In this document: positions 35,175-44,810 of the stretch, one piece after another
How the letters are laid out: each line of letters opens with the position of its first letter
How positions within the stretch are numbered: position 1 is the first letter of the stretch
Origin: Bacteroidales bacterium UBA5833
Lineage (GTDB): Bacteria > Bacteroidota > Bacteroidia > Bacteroidales > Lentimicrobiaceae
Reading direction: 5' to 3'
DNA length: 64,000 nt
Assembly: GCA_002433025.1 (NCBI GenBank)
Contig: DJGZ01000063.1
Location: 62,001 to 126,000 of the forward strand
Position numbers and translations under genes: made by a program
The notes under the pieces: generated by a model
Told to the model about the DNA's origin: nothing
The model's database searches: none
What the model saw: only the letters and a program-made list of their open reading frames with translations

Positions 35175-36351
35175 TTTCCGAATGCAATCCTTTTGACAAC
35201 GGGCTCCTGGCTGCTTCAGCTGCCAGTTGAAGATAACGGGCTGCCCTTTCGCGGGCGGTCCCGAATTCAGGCAATTTGCGCTTTCCGTAGGCGACCATCC
35301 TTGCCTGAAGCACAGGATCATGATACAACAATAAAATTTTCTCTGCAATATCTCTGGCATCCAACGGATTGAAATACACTGCCGCTTCACCGCACACATT
35401 ACGGGCAAAGGAAAGATCGGAGGTAAGTATAGGTAAGCCCATTTTCATTGCTTCGGGATAAGAAGCAGAAAAACAGTCGAGCAGCGAAGGCAGAAACATA
35501 AAATCGCATTGCCTGTACAGATGGGGACAATCCTCCACATTGATGCGATCGGTAAAATGAACGGATTTCCTGTTTGATGGCTGCAGGCCATCGAATTGCT
35601 CTTTCCTGATGGTAAGAATAAATTTTACCCGCAGATCCGGCTCCAGAGCCTTCAATTCATCAATCACCCTGTTGATGATTTCCAGGTTTTTATAACGGTG
35701 GTTGGCTGAAATGGTAACCAGCCTCAGTTCCCCCTTCAGCCGTTCAGGCAGCTTAATTCTGTCGGACCACTGGGCCGGATGATTATAAATATTACTATAT
35801 GTGTTGTGAACCTGAAAGATGCGCTTCTCATCAATTTTAAAAATGCTGATAAGGCGTTGCCGCACTTCTTCTGTTTCCACGACAAGATAATCCACATAGC
35901 GGGTAAAAAGCCATTCTTTCACAAGATTGACGAAATTACGCTTTAATAATTCAACCTTACTGATCACATTGAAGTAGGGCGAATCCCGGTAAACAAAGAA
36001 AGGGATGGCAAAACCCGCGATATGGGGGGCAGAAGGTTTCCAGAAAGTTGGCCCGAAAACAGTAAAAACCACATCCGGCTTGATCACACGTTCCAGCAGC
36101 TTCAGTCTGCTCAGCCGGCGATAGCTTAACCAGCGCTTCTTCAGCCCCCCCGGCTCTCCTGAAAAAGCCAGAAAAGAATAAAAACTGAAGTTATCTGGGA
36201 AACCCTTGCCGGAAATCTGGCTTTCAACCTCGGCTGATAAAAAAATATGGTACTCGTTGCCGGGGAAATATACCAACTCATTGATAAATGAGATGGCCAC
36301 CTGCAACATCCCCCCCACATGAACATTCGATGCATTAATGATGAGTTTCAT
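35152..36351 (-). CDS. Glycosyltransferase family 4-like
   Basis: 399 residues, GT-B fold. It begins MKLIINASNVHVGGMLQVAI (glycine-rich acceptor loop). The C-terminal domain contains LVTISANHRYKNLEIINRVI, FLPSLLDCFSASYPEAMKMG with the donor-binding glutamate (about 320), and YFNPLDARDIAEKIL. It is convergent with the EEP gene, overlapping it by 23 bp, and stands apart from the polysaccharide cluster at 12-24 kb. Sugar specificity unknown. Confidence 0.85.
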   Translation of the reverse strand: MKLIINASNVHVGGMLQVAISFINELVYFPGNEYHIFLSAEVESQISGKGFPDNFSFYSFLAFSGEPGGLKKRWLSYRRLSRLKLLERVIKPDVVFTVFGPTFWKPSAPHIAGFAIPFFVYRDSPYFNVISKVELLKRNFVNLVKEWLFTRYVDYLVVETEEVRQRLISIFKIDEKRIFQVHNTYSNIYNHPAQWSDRIKLPERLKGELRLVTISANHRYKNLEIINRVIDELKALEPDLRVKFILTIRKEQFDGLQPSNRKSVHFTDRINVEDCPHLYRQCDFMFLPSLLDCFSASYPEAMKMGLPILTSDLSFARNVCGEAAVYFNPLDARDIAEKILLLYHDPVLQARMVAYGKRKLPEFGTARERAARYLQLAAEAARSPLSKGLHSEIKEPVLS

Positions 36352-36829
36352 GTTGATCTGATAACTTAATTTTAACTAATCAGCGGGGTTTGAATATTTT
36401 ACTTTTAGCTATAACCTTAATGATTGAGCAATCATATTCAAGCATTAAAACTAAAAATACCGGGTTTAATATGCCGAACCCGGATTCCCAAAATTTTGGC
36501 CTCTATAAAGATATGAAATATATAAGTATTTGGTGCAGGCAATCCCAACGAAATGATAAAATAAATCATTTTGCCCGGGGAAATTATTATAATTTGACCG
36601 GAATGCTTTATGGGTGCTGGTTACAGAAGATTGTAACAGCATACAACTTGCTTTTAAATATTTAGCCACTATTCAGTGTACTGAACCTGCCGAAGCGGCA
36701 CAAAGGTACCATGTTCACCAAAACCTGTTTTTCTCATTTAGTTATTCTTAGTGGCTTTGTGGCAAATTCTTTCTTCATTTTATCCGGACAATGGTGAAAA
36801 TAAATAACTCAGGTCAAAATAAAAAGGTT
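36352..36829. other. 478-bp non-coding gap with a fragment of the CACAGAG-type repeat
   Basis: No credible gene is seen. A palindrome ATGATTG-AG-CAATCAT occupies 36420-36435. CTTAGTGGCTTTGTGGCAAA at 36747-36766 resembles the inner repeat at 10364-10387 of the MITE-like element, but no element ends were found here. Confidence 0.4.
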
Positions 36830-37588
36830 TCACCTGAATAGGACTCCGGCCTTCAGGGTAATCCTGTTATAATGGGTAACTGTTTTTCTGCTGTAATTAC
36901 CGCTCCGGTCATAGCCGGGGGATGTCCGCGACAATTCCTGATAGCGGTATCCAATGCCTATCAGAAAGGCACTTCTTTCCCCGACAGAAATCTTTAATCC
37001 TGCCTCCGGATTAAGAAGCACTCCCCCGTAATTCCTTCCCTGACTCCCATTCTGGTATGAGTCCGGATTCTTTGAAAGGGGAAACGCATAACCACTCCTC
37101 AACGACAGGTAAGGGGTCAAAACATCCGGCTTCATGAAAAATAATAATTCTGCAAAAACAGGCAAAACACTCCATCCGAAGTATTCATATCCCAGTCCGG
37201 CCCCTGTAAAAAAATTTTGATTCCAATGATACCCATTGACCATGGTCATGGAGAGATATGGGACAAAGCCGTCAGCTCCCTCGCCAAAAAGCAGGGAGCC
37301 ACTGCTCAGATTATAATAGCCGTTGCGTTTATCGGATGACCGCTGGCAGAAGCCCAGAATATTGACACTATCCACCTCCCCTATGGAAAATAGCCAGGAT
37401 CCGCAATCATTATCTATTCTGACCCCCCGGAGGCTATCGCAATAAATCAGGTTTCCGGTAAGCACTGATCCCGATTTCAGGAAAATAACATCCTGCCTCC
37501 TGTTCTGGGCCGAAGCGCCACCCGGCAATAACAACCCAGCATACAAGCATATAAATGTAACCCTGCAGATACGATTGAGATCAGACAT
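36830..37588 (-). CDS. Hypothetical outer-membrane beta-barrel protein
   Basis: 252 residues from ATG 37588, which gives a clean signal peptide ending near GGASAQN; ATG 37609 is an alternative overlapping the upstream gene by 11 bp. After a short region, DVIFLKSGSVLTGNLIYCDS, the chain shows alternating hydrophobic beta-strands and ends KVTH-like strand ITLKAGVLFR, typical of small porin-like barrels of Bacteroidota. Third gene after the ECF sigma factor in this minus-strand run. Function unknown. Confidence 0.65.
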   Translation of the reverse strand: MSDLNRICRVTFICLYAGLLLPGGASAQNRRQDVIFLKSGSVLTGNLIYCDSLRGVRIDNDCGSWLFSIGEVDSVNILGFCQRSSDKRNGYYNLSSGSLLFGEGADGFVPYLSMTMVNGYHWNQNFFTGAGLGYEYFGWSVLPVFAELLFFMKPDVLTPYLSLRSGYAFPLSKNPDSYQNGSQGRNYGGVLLNPEAGLKISVGERSAFLIGIGYRYQELSRTSPGYDRSGNYSRKTVTHYNRITLKAGVLFR

Positions 37589-37598
37589 CAGGCATTTT

Positions 37599-38891
37599 TT
37601 AAGGAACATACACCGGAATATGACTGATAAGAACGAGGTTGTTCAGGTCGGAATAGTTATACTGATATAATCCACCGGAGCCGATAAGCATCAGCAGTCC
37701 ATTGTAAGGTATAACATCATAGGTTCTAATATCCGGGAAATGGGCCAGCTGGTTCAGGTGAATATTCATGGGGTCTGTGGCATCGTATACCTTCAGCCCT
37801 GCATCCCCGTCACAGATAAACAGAATGTGATTATCTATTCCAAGCCCGTGAGGATTGAACATGGGATAAGATTTTACAAGAAAGGGATGCGCGAGCGAAG
37901 AAATATCCACCACATCAAGCTGGTTGGTAAATCCGTTGCACTGCGTGCCGGAACGGAGGGTAACATAAGCATAGTTCCCTTCTATAACGACCGGATCACA
38001 CGAATTAATATGCTCAAAAACGGAAACAAAAGCCGGCGCGGCAGGATTGGAAAGGCTATACACCATCATCCCTGTGGTTGTCCCGAGAAACAGATGATTG
38101 TTATATGGAAAAATGGTCTCTACCTGCCTGTCGAGTAAAATTTCAGGATTCATGGTAATGCCAGGTGTGGGATTGATGCTGAACACTTTCAGGGAACTGT
38201 TGTGAACCGCGTAAAGGAAATTGTTATTCAGCGTAAACCTGGCCATGGAACCTGCCAGCCCTGTGCCGGAAGAAGCTATGGCAACCTCATTGGACCCCAG
38301 GGTAGGAACGCCCATGTTATCAAAATACAGCGTCTCATTGCGATAGGTGTTCCCTTTTTCCACCAATTCGGTAACCTCTTTGGTCTCCCAACCAACTACA
38401 ATCCCTTTTTCCCAGTCAAGGCCATACACAGGGTAGGTGTAATCAAAAACAGGCAGTACATTCGGAAAGGCATCTTCAACCCGGTCGATCTCCACCGGAT
38501 TCATCGGATCCGAAATATCAATTGCTACCAGATCAATGAAACTGTCTGCATAAAGGATGTTTCCCTTTATAGCGATATCATAGTTTCCCGGAATTTCAAG
38601 GAATGTGGAAATCACAGGATTAGCCGGATCGCTGTTGTCCACTACATGCACCCCTTTGCTTATCTCGTTAATAAACAAATAATTATCCTTAAAATAGATT
38701 TTACCCGGTTGTTCCATCTGCCGGGGATCCGATCGCTTTACCGACGCGCGGAACTCATCAAAGCCCATATATACGGGTACATTGGCGGTGTAAGTAACTT
38801 CCTCAAAAGTTTTATCCTGACAAGCATTAAATAACACTGACGCAGGCAGAATTAAAAGTACAGCAGACAGAATGAATTTCAGCGTTTTCAT
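37599..38891 (-). CDS. LVIVD-repeat beta-propeller-like lipoprotein
   Basis: 430 residues from ATG 38891. The start at 38957 is rejected because the lipoprotein signal (MKTLKFILSAVLLIL, then LFNAC) begins at 38891. Repeats of the LVIVD type occur throughout (HVVDNSDPANPVIS, VAIDISDPMNPVEI, MVYSLSNPAAPAFV, LDVVDISSLAHPFL, KVYDATDPMNIHLN), predicted to form a beta-propeller at the outer membrane or cell surface. It sits between the predicted anti-sigma/barrel fusion and a small barrel protein in an ECF-regulated run. No enzymatic function is evident. Confidence 0.8.
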   Translation of the reverse strand: MKTLKFILSAVLLILPASVLFNACQDKTFEEVTYTANVPVYMGFDEFRASVKRSDPRQMEQPGKIYFKDNYLFINEISKGVHVVDNSDPANPVISTFLEIPGNYDIAIKGNILYADSFIDLVAIDISDPMNPVEIDRVEDAFPNVLPVFDYTYPVYGLDWEKGIVVGWETKEVTELVEKGNTYRNETLYFDNMGVPTLGSNEVAIASSGTGLAGSMARFTLNNNFLYAVHNSSLKVFSINPTPGITMNPEILLDRQVETIFPYNNHLFLGTTTGMMVYSLSNPAAPAFVSVFEHINSCDPVVIEGNYAYVTLRSGTQCNGFTNQLDVVDISSLAHPFLVKSYPMFNPHGLGIDNHILFICDGDAGLKVYDATDPMNIHLNQLAHFPDIRTYDVIPYNGLLMLIGSGGLYQYNYSDLNNLVLISHIPVYVP

Positions 38892-38968
38892 GATTCCGGA
38901 ATTTTGAATTTCTGTTAATAGATGCCCCTTCGGCGCCATGGTTGCATCCGCAGGCAAGATAAAACCGG

Positions 38969-40246
38969 TTAACGGATTTTAATGCGGATTCCTGCTTGAA
39001 ATGAAGGCCAGGCAATCCTTGCACTCCTGATATTATATGGCTGTGATTTGTTCATAAAAAAGCATTGCATACCAGCCATTCCGTAGATCGACATTGTCCC
39101 TGAGAATTTCAGTTCCCCTCCCAGACCGGTAAGCGATGAAATCTGGAAACCGCTGATGCTTTCATGCCTGTTTGCTGATTCATTCAGAAGTCCTGAATGG
39201 TAAGTCGAGGATGTAACGCGGCTTGAAATGCCTTTTTCAAAAATAAAGGATTGCGATGCAAAAAATCCGGCACGTCGTCCGTCAATTACATTAAACCGCA
39301 AGCCAAGCGGCACGCCGAGATAGGTGAGTTCATTCCGGTATTCGCGGTAAGCCGAGTTTAGCTCGGTAGTTCTGATCAGGTAGCCCAGCCGTGAATATAC
39401 CAGTCCGCTTTCTGCAGCCCATCTCCGCGCGAACGGTTTACTTATAATCAGCCCAAGGATAAACGGTGCCTGATGCTCAGTACTTTCTACTTCATCAAAA
39501 TAGGATGTTTCTGCAGCCAGTCCGGAGGAAACGGCATCAAGGCTGTAATTGCCCCTGTTCGATTCCAGTGAATAATCCTGCTGCGTGAGCTCTATCGCGG
39601 GATTTGTACCGTATTGCAGGGCCAGTAACCAGCCATTGTCCGGAACATTTTCGTTTGACGGCGCCTGAGGTAAGTTATTTTCCTTTATCACAGGAGTATT
39701 CCCGGCGATAACCGGCACTACTTCGGCGATTTCTGTTTCCGCTGCATAAACTGCTTCATCACCCTGAATTTCGGAAAGCGTTTCCGGCCTGTCATGCACC
39801 AGAGCGGCATCGGCCTCCCGGATTACTTCGGCAGCCAATGTTTCAGCTGTCAATGCAGCTTGCTGAGGCAGAGGTGCGGAAATCCGCTTTTTCCCTGAAT
39901 ACTGCATGGCAATCCGGACCTGAGTAATAGCGGGCTCTGCATCTGACAAGCTACCATCCGTCGCTTTACCCGAAGAACCCGAAAGAGAATCTTCCGGATT
40001 GGAAACCAGATTCTGTTCTGAAAGCATGACATTTCCGGAATGCGGCACCGGAACGATCAGTTTGTAACCGATGCCGATCAACAGCAACAGGGTGGCAGCA
40101 ACCAGGGTATGTCTCAAAAGAATAAACCGCCTGCGGCGATGCATGCCCGCACGGATGCGATCCCACATGAGTTCAGGCGGTGCGGCTTCAAACTGCGACA
40201 GCTGTCTGCCCGCCTGCTCTCTCAGATTATCCTTTATTCTTTTCAT
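38969..40246 (-). CDS. Anti-sigma-like protein fused to an outer-membrane beta-barrel domain
   Basis: 425 residues. The cytoplasmic N-terminus (about 1-38, with ELMWDRIRAGMHRRRR) is followed by one transmembrane segment (LRHTLVAATLLLLIGIGYKL, 44-63), a 180-residue low-complexity spacer, and from about 255 a C-terminal region of beta-strands (SGLVYSRLGYLIRT, SLTGLGGELKFSGTMSIYGM) like PorT/outer-membrane barrel domains. The gene follows the ECF sigma factor by 13 bp, so the N-terminus probably inhibits it while the C-terminus senses or anchors in the outer membrane. No ZAS zinc motif is seen. Function is inferred from position and topology. Confidence 0.65.
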   Translation of the reverse strand: MKRIKDNLREQAGRQLSQFEAAPPELMWDRIRAGMHRRRRFILLRHTLVAATLLLLIGIGYKLIVPVPHSGNVMLSEQNLVSNPEDSLSGSSGKATDGSLSDAEPAITQVRIAMQYSGKKRISAPLPQQAALTAETLAAEVIREADAALVHDRPETLSEIQGDEAVYAAETEIAEVVPVIAGNTPVIKENNLPQAPSNENVPDNGWLLALQYGTNPAIELTQQDYSLESNRGNYSLDAVSSGLAAETSYFDEVESTEHQAPFILGLIISKPFARRWAAESGLVYSRLGYLIRTTELNSAYREYRNELTYLGVPLGLRFNVIDGRRAGFFASQSFIFEKGISSRVTSSTYHSGLLNESANRHESISGFQISSLTGLGGELKFSGTMSIYGMAGMQCFFMNKSQPYNIRSARIAWPSFQAGIRIKIR

Positions 40247-40259
40247 TTTGGCAATATAT

Positions 40260-40784
40260 TTAACTTTTTAAGCGCTGCTGCAGCCAGGCCCTTGCCCTAG
40301 CATACTGCGATTTGGATGTTCCTTCGCTGATTCCGAGCAATTGCCCGATTTCTTTATGTGAATGGTTTTCAACGGCATAAAGATTAAACACAGCCCTGAA
40401 TCCTGCCGGCATTTCCTGTATCAGCCTGACCAGCACATCAGTATCAGGAATATCTTCCACATCTTCCACCTGATCGCTTACCTGAAGGTCGTCGTCCAAT
40501 GGCGAAGCATAACGGAAAACGTCCTTCTTCCTGAGTATTTCGAGCGAGGTATTTACCATAATCCTTCGCATCCAGCCCTCGAAAGAACCTTCCATCCTGA
40601 AGCTTTTCAGGCGGGTAAAAACCCTGATAAACCCTTCCTGCAAGAAATCCTCAGCCATCCCCTGATCGGCGGCATAACGAAGACATACCCCGAACATCTT
40701 CCGGGCATACGTATTATACAAGCGCTTCTGGGCATGCACATCGCCTTTGAGGCAATCCTTCAGGAGTTGCTGTTCATCCATCAA
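40260..40784 (-). CDS. ECF-family RNA polymerase sigma factor
   Basis: 174 residues with sigma region 2 (YNTYARKMFGVCLRYA, AEDFLQEGFIRVF, GWMRRIMVNT) and region 4 (GHKEIGQLLGISEGTSKSQY-like helix-turn-helix). It is the first gene of the minus-strand operon with the anti-sigma/barrel fusion and LVIVD lipoprotein. Likely responds to envelope conditions through the fusion protein. No recognisable promoter box was found upstream. Confidence 0.92.
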   Translation of the reverse strand: MMDEQQLLKDCLKGDVHAQKRLYNTYARKMFGVCLRYAADQGMAEDFLQEGFIRVFTRLKSFRMEGSFEGWMRRIMVNTSLEILRKKDVFRYASPLDDDLQVSDQVEDVEDIPDTDVLVRLIQEMPAGFRAVFNLYAVENHSHKEIGQLLGISEGTSKSQYARARAWLQQRLKS

Positions 40785-41004
40785 TTGTTCAGAAGCGCTG
40801 TTAAGTCCGGATCAAATCTGAGATGCATCATACACGCAATGGTTGCATGCTAAATTAGTTAAATGTTTGCAATCTGCCCGGCCGCAGAAGTCATCAACCT
40901 TCGCATGGCAGTATGATTGACTGACAAAATAATCAGATTCAAACCCGATCGTCCAAAACATCAATAAAGTTTGAACCTTTCAATCAGCCGACATAATAAT
41001 CACC

Positions 41005-41012
41005 TAAATTTG
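41005..41012 (+). promoter_or_regulatory. -7 box of cinA
   Basis: TAAATTTG fits TAnnTTTG exactly, 72 nt upstream of the chosen cinA ATG. No -33 element at the usual distance. Confidence 0.35.
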
Positions 41013-41083
41013 CCGCTGTCATTACAGAACCGGAGTTTTATTCCGGTTTTACGGTGAACCGGCAATCATTATATACCCAATCC

Positions 41084-42319
41084 ATGAATGCAGAAATCAT
41101 TACCATAGGCGACGAACTGCTTATCGGGCAGGTTGTTGACACCAATTCCGCATGGATGGCGGAACAGCTGAACCTTATCGGAATCAGGGTAGTGCAGATC
41201 ACGAGCATATCTGACCAGCGGAAGCACATTCTTACCACGCTGAAAGAAGCTTCATCGCGTGCTGACATCATTCTTATTTCGGGAGGCCTGGGCCCAACGC
41301 GCGATGATATCACGAAAACCACCCTTTGCGAATACTTTAACACAAAACCGGTGTTCAACCAGGATGCTTATGAGAATATCGTCCGGCTTTTCGGTTCACG
41401 CGGATTCGTGATCACTCCGCTTAACTGCGCCCAGGCGGAAGTACCGGAAAGCTGCACCCCGCTGCTGAATGTTAACGGCACAGCTCCCGGCATGTGGTTT
41501 GAAAAAGATGGAATCATCTATGTTTCAATGCCCGGCGTGCCATTTGAGATGAAAGGCCTGATGACTACCCATGTGCTGCCGCGGCTTTCGAAACTCAGCT
41601 CAACAGGCATCGTGCACCGGACAATCCTGACGCAGGGAGTTGGAGAATCATTCCTTGCTGCTAAGATTGAAGACTGGGAAACCGCGCTGCCTGATTATAT
41701 CAAGCTGGCTTACCTTCCGCAACCAGGTATCGTAAGGCTCAGGCTGACAGCTTCAGGCCCTGACAGGACACTGCTTGAAAAAGAAATAAATGAAAGGGTA
41801 ACAAAACTATACGGCCTGATCCCGGAATATATTTTTGGCGAAGGCGACGAAACGCTTGAAATGGTCGTAAGCAAGCTTTTGAAAGCCCATGGCTTCACCC
41901 TCGCCACTGCCGAAAGCTGTACGGGAGGTTACATTGCCCACCTGATTACCAGCATCCCCGGAAGTTCCGCGTTTTTCAAGGGCTCGGTAGTTGCTTATGC
42001 CAATGAGATCAAGGAACATCTGCTTGGTGTAACACCCGACACCCTTGCCAGGTATGGAGCCGTCAGCCAGGAAACGGTTTTTGAAATGGCCGCCGGTATC
42101 ATCCGGCATCTTAAAGTTGACTGTGCCGTCGCTGTTTCAGGAATCGCCGGCCCTGACGGAGGGACACCCGACAAACAGGTAGGAACTACATGGATTTCAG
42201 TACTTTCGCCAAAAGGCGCTGAAACAAAAATGTTTACATTCGGTGAGCACCGGGGCCGCAATATCAGAAGGGCAGCCCTGGCAGCATTGGATATGCTGAG
42301 AAAACAACTCAGTATCTGA
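41084..42319 (+). CDS. cinA: CinA: competence/damage-inducible protein A, NMN deamidase
   Basis: 411 residues from ATG 41084; an in-frame GTG at 41054 would add ten non-homologous residues. The N-terminal MoaB/MogA-like COG1058 domain (1-170) starts NAEIITIGDELLIGQVVD and contains LISGGLGPTRDDIT. The C-terminal PncC domain (about 255-411) has TAESCTGGYIAHLITSIPG and AVSGIAGPDGGTPDKQVGTT, the NMN deamidase signature, recycling NMN to NaMN. The full two-domain form is typical. It is transcribed alone. Confidence 0.95.
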   Translation: MNAEIITIGDELLIGQVVDTNSAWMAEQLNLIGIRVVQITSISDQRKHILTTLKEASSRADIILISGGLGPTRDDITKTTLCEYFNTKPVFNQDAYENIVRLFGSRGFVITPLNCAQAEVPESCTPLLNVNGTAPGMWFEKDGIIYVSMPGVPFEMKGLMTTHVLPRLSKLSSTGIVHRTILTQGVGESFLAAKIEDWETALPDYIKLAYLPQPGIVRLRLTASGPDRTLLEKEINERVTKLYGLIPEYIFGEGDETLEMVVSKLLKAHGFTLATAESCTGGYIAHLITSIPGSSAFFKGSVVAYANEIKEHLLGVTPDTLARYGAVSQETVFEMAAGIIRHLKVDCAVAVSGIAGPDGGTPDKQVGTTWISVLSPKGAETKMFTFGEHRGRNIRRAALAALDMLRKQLSI

Positions 42320-42510
42320 TTACCCAAAACCGGCCGCGCAAATTATGAAAAATCCTGTTTAAGATTGCATATCTTATTTCTTTTCAACCTGTTGTCATCG
42401 ATAAGGACACAGAACAATCAACCATCTGGTTTATAAAATAATTTAATAACTATACAGGTAGATTGAAATAATTTTATTATTTCCGGGCATCCATTTCAAT
42501 TTGTAAAGAA

Positions 42511-42518
42511 TAGTTTTG
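42511..42518 (+). promoter_or_regulatory. -7 box of the Omp28-like gene
   Basis: TAGTTTTG fits TAnnTTTG exactly, 39 nt upstream of the ATG. No -33 TTTG at the expected spacing. Confidence 0.4.
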
Positions 42519-42557
42519 CACATTTGTTGCCACGATAAACATCCTAAACCCTAATCC

Positions 42558-44660
42558 ATGAGAAAAATTTTTGCCCTTGCCTTATTGGCCTTATTTGGCA
42601 TATTCAACCTCTCCGCACAGATGTTGGTCAGCACGGACCCTATGCCCAGAAATGCCATTCTTGAAGAATTTACAGGCATTCATTGCACTTATTGTCCTGA
42701 TGGACATGCCATTGCACAGTCTATACTCGATAATAATCCCGGAAGGGCCTTTGTGATAGCCCTCCATCAGGGTTCATTTGCATCGCCTTCGGCGGGGGAG
42801 CCGGATTACCGCACAGCGTTCGGAGATGCGATTGCCGGGCAGACCGGGCTTACCGGATATCCTTCCGGAACTGTTAACCGGCATGTTTTCAGCGGGAGCA
42901 ATACCGCACTCAACCGCGGTGCCTGGGCCGGCGCCTGTGATCAGATCATGCAGGAAATTTCACCTGTAAATATCGGAATTTCATCGGAGTACGAAGCGTC
43001 CACCAGGCTGCTGACAGTGAACATTGAATTATACTACACTTCCAATTCTGCATCTCCGAGTAACTTTATCAACATCGCCCTTATTCAGGACAGCATCTAC
43101 GGGCCACAAACCGGAGGAGGAGCAGGCAGCAATTACCGCCATATGCATATGCTGCGCCACCTGATCACCGGTCAATGGGGGGATGAGGTCACCACCACAA
43201 GTGCCGGAACCCTCATAAACCGGACCTACACATACAATGTACCTGATGCCTATAACAATATTCCGGCGATTGTCGGAAACATGAAGGTTGTTGCTTTTGT
43301 GACTGAAGCTCACCAGGAGGTTATTACCGGTGATGAAGTCGATGCAATCGGAGGAACGAACCTTTATATCGGAAATATTACATCATCCGAACCTTATATA
43401 CAGCGGGGTTATATGAATTCCGAAAGCAATTTCAGCATTGAAGCAAACAGCAATATTGAAGGAAGTCATGCTTTTGAATTCAGGCTCGAAGCCGAGAATG
43501 CCCAGAATGACTGGCAGGTTTCATACCTGATTGACGGGGAAGAATATACCGCAACAACCGTCGTCAACCTTACAAAGGGCACACCAAAACCGGTAATAGT
43601 AAGGATTATCCCCGGAGAGACACCCGGATTCCCTGGATATGTATTGAAAATGAAATCTGTGGACAATCCTTCTGCACCTGAAAAGCAATACAGGGTAATG
43701 CTGATTTCGGGTGTTAGCGACCTGCTTGTTAACGGAACGGGTGGTCCTGAAACCACCCTCCATCAGGATGCGTACATCGACGGGTTCATCGCCGCAGGCA
43801 TCACAGGTTATGCTGTTACAAACGCCAATGCGATGCGTGATATGATCAACGCAAATGCCCATCAGGATGTTTTCACCTGCTGGCTCAACATTGCCTGGAC
43901 CTTCCCTGCCCTGACCGACAGCCAGGCTGAAGCCGTAATGGATTTCATGGATGCCGGACACAATGTTTTCATTGCGGGACAGGACATCGGCTGGGACATT
44001 ATGAGCGGGCAAGACGGGTCGAACGGCACTCCGGTAACTCAGAACTTTTACACCAACTATTTGAACGCCATCTATATATCCGATGGATCAAGCACGAATA
44101 ACAAGCTGACTGCCAATACCGCTGATCCGGTTTTCGGTGGGGTTGCCCAGAGCAACATTGTGGATGTTTATGGCGGCAATATGTATCCCGATGAAATCAA
44201 TGCCGGACCTGGCGCCGATATTATTTTCAATTACACGACCACAGCCAAACATGCGGCGATTAAATATGAGGCATTGAATTACCGCTCGGTTTATTTTGGC
44301 ATTGGCCTTGAAATGGTTAGTAATGCGGATATAAGAAACGAAATTATCAGCCTGAGCCGGCAATGGCTATCAGATGAAATGGTTGGAGTGGAGTACACGC
44401 AGGCCATTCAAACCCTGATGAATGAGCAGAACTTTCCCAATCCCGCTTATGACCACACCTGGATAAAAACCAATGAAGCGGCAAAAGGCGGAATCATTGA
44501 AATATATAACATGAATGGCAGCAGGGTGATCAGTCAGGCTACCGGCAACTCCCTGCTGAACCGCATCGACCTGAGCGGGCTGCCAGCCGGACTTTACACC
44601 TACAGGATCATTGCCGGAAACAAGACTTCCGGAACAAGGAAACTTGCTGTAATCCGGTAA
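42558..44660 (+). CDS. Omp28-related thioredoxin-like secreted protein with T9SS C-terminal domain
   Basis: 700 residues with a signal peptide (FALALLALFGIFNLSAQ). The Omp28/thioredoxin-like domain contains EEFTGIHCTYCPDGH with a CxxC pair (C43, C46), followed by the GLTGYPSGTVNRHVF segment. A middle region (about 420-620) may be a second, transpeptidase- or glutamine-amidotransferase-like fold, not recognised with confidence. The C-terminal 80 residues (NFPNPAYDHTWIKT, IEIYNMNGSRVIS, GLPAGLYTYRIIAG) form a type A T9SS sorting domain. Surface or secreted; redox activity is inferred from CxxC. A strong terminator follows. Confidence 0.82.
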   Translation: MRKIFALALLALFGIFNLSAQMLVSTDPMPRNAILEEFTGIHCTYCPDGHAIAQSILDNNPGRAFVIALHQGSFASPSAGEPDYRTAFGDAIAGQTGLTGYPSGTVNRHVFSGSNTALNRGAWAGACDQIMQEISPVNIGISSEYEASTRLLTVNIELYYTSNSASPSNFINIALIQDSIYGPQTGGGAGSNYRHMHMLRHLITGQWGDEVTTTSAGTLINRTYTYNVPDAYNNIPAIVGNMKVVAFVTEAHQEVITGDEVDAIGGTNLYIGNITSSEPYIQRGYMNSESNFSIEANSNIEGSHAFEFRLEAENAQNDWQVSYLIDGEEYTATTVVNLTKGTPKPVIVRIIPGETPGFPGYVLKMKSVDNPSAPEKQYRVMLISGVSDLLVNGTGGPETTLHQDAYIDGFIAAGITGYAVTNANAMRDMINANAHQDVFTCWLNIAWTFPALTDSQAEAVMDFMDAGHNVFIAGQDIGWDIMSGQDGSNGTPVTQNFYTNYLNAIYISDGSSTNNKLTANTADPVFGGVAQSNIVDVYGGNMYPDEINAGPGADIIFNYTTTAKHAAIKYEALNYRSVYFGIGLEMVSNADIRNEIISLSRQWLSDEMVGVEYTQAIQTLMNEQNFPNPAYDHTWIKTNEAAKGGIIEIYNMNGSRVISQATGNSLLNRIDLSGLPAGLYTYRIIAGNKTSGTRKLAVIR

Positions 44661-44708
44661 GGATCAACCTTGCAGAAACCGGCTCTGACCTATTTCTGAA
44701 TCAGGAAT

Positions 44709-44757
44709 AAAACCCGTTATCCCGGGGATACCCAAATCTCCGGATAACGGGTTTTTG
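44709..44757 (+). terminator. Rho-independent terminator of the Omp28-like gene
   Basis: A 14-bp perfect stem, AAAACCCGTTATCC (44709-44722) with GGATAACGGGTTTT (44742-44755), ends in a T-run at 44752-44756. The symmetric A/T flanks mean it may also stop transcription from the minus strand. Confidence 0.88.
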
Positions 44758-44810
44758 CTTTCAGGCAATTCATCCACTTAACTCACTTACCTGAACTGTG
44801 TAAACATGTA

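Noticed and set aside
36390..36665. Open frame of 91 codons in the gap between two minus-strand genes
   Set aside because: A/T-rich composition with no motif or family; it overlaps a palindrome and looks non-coding.
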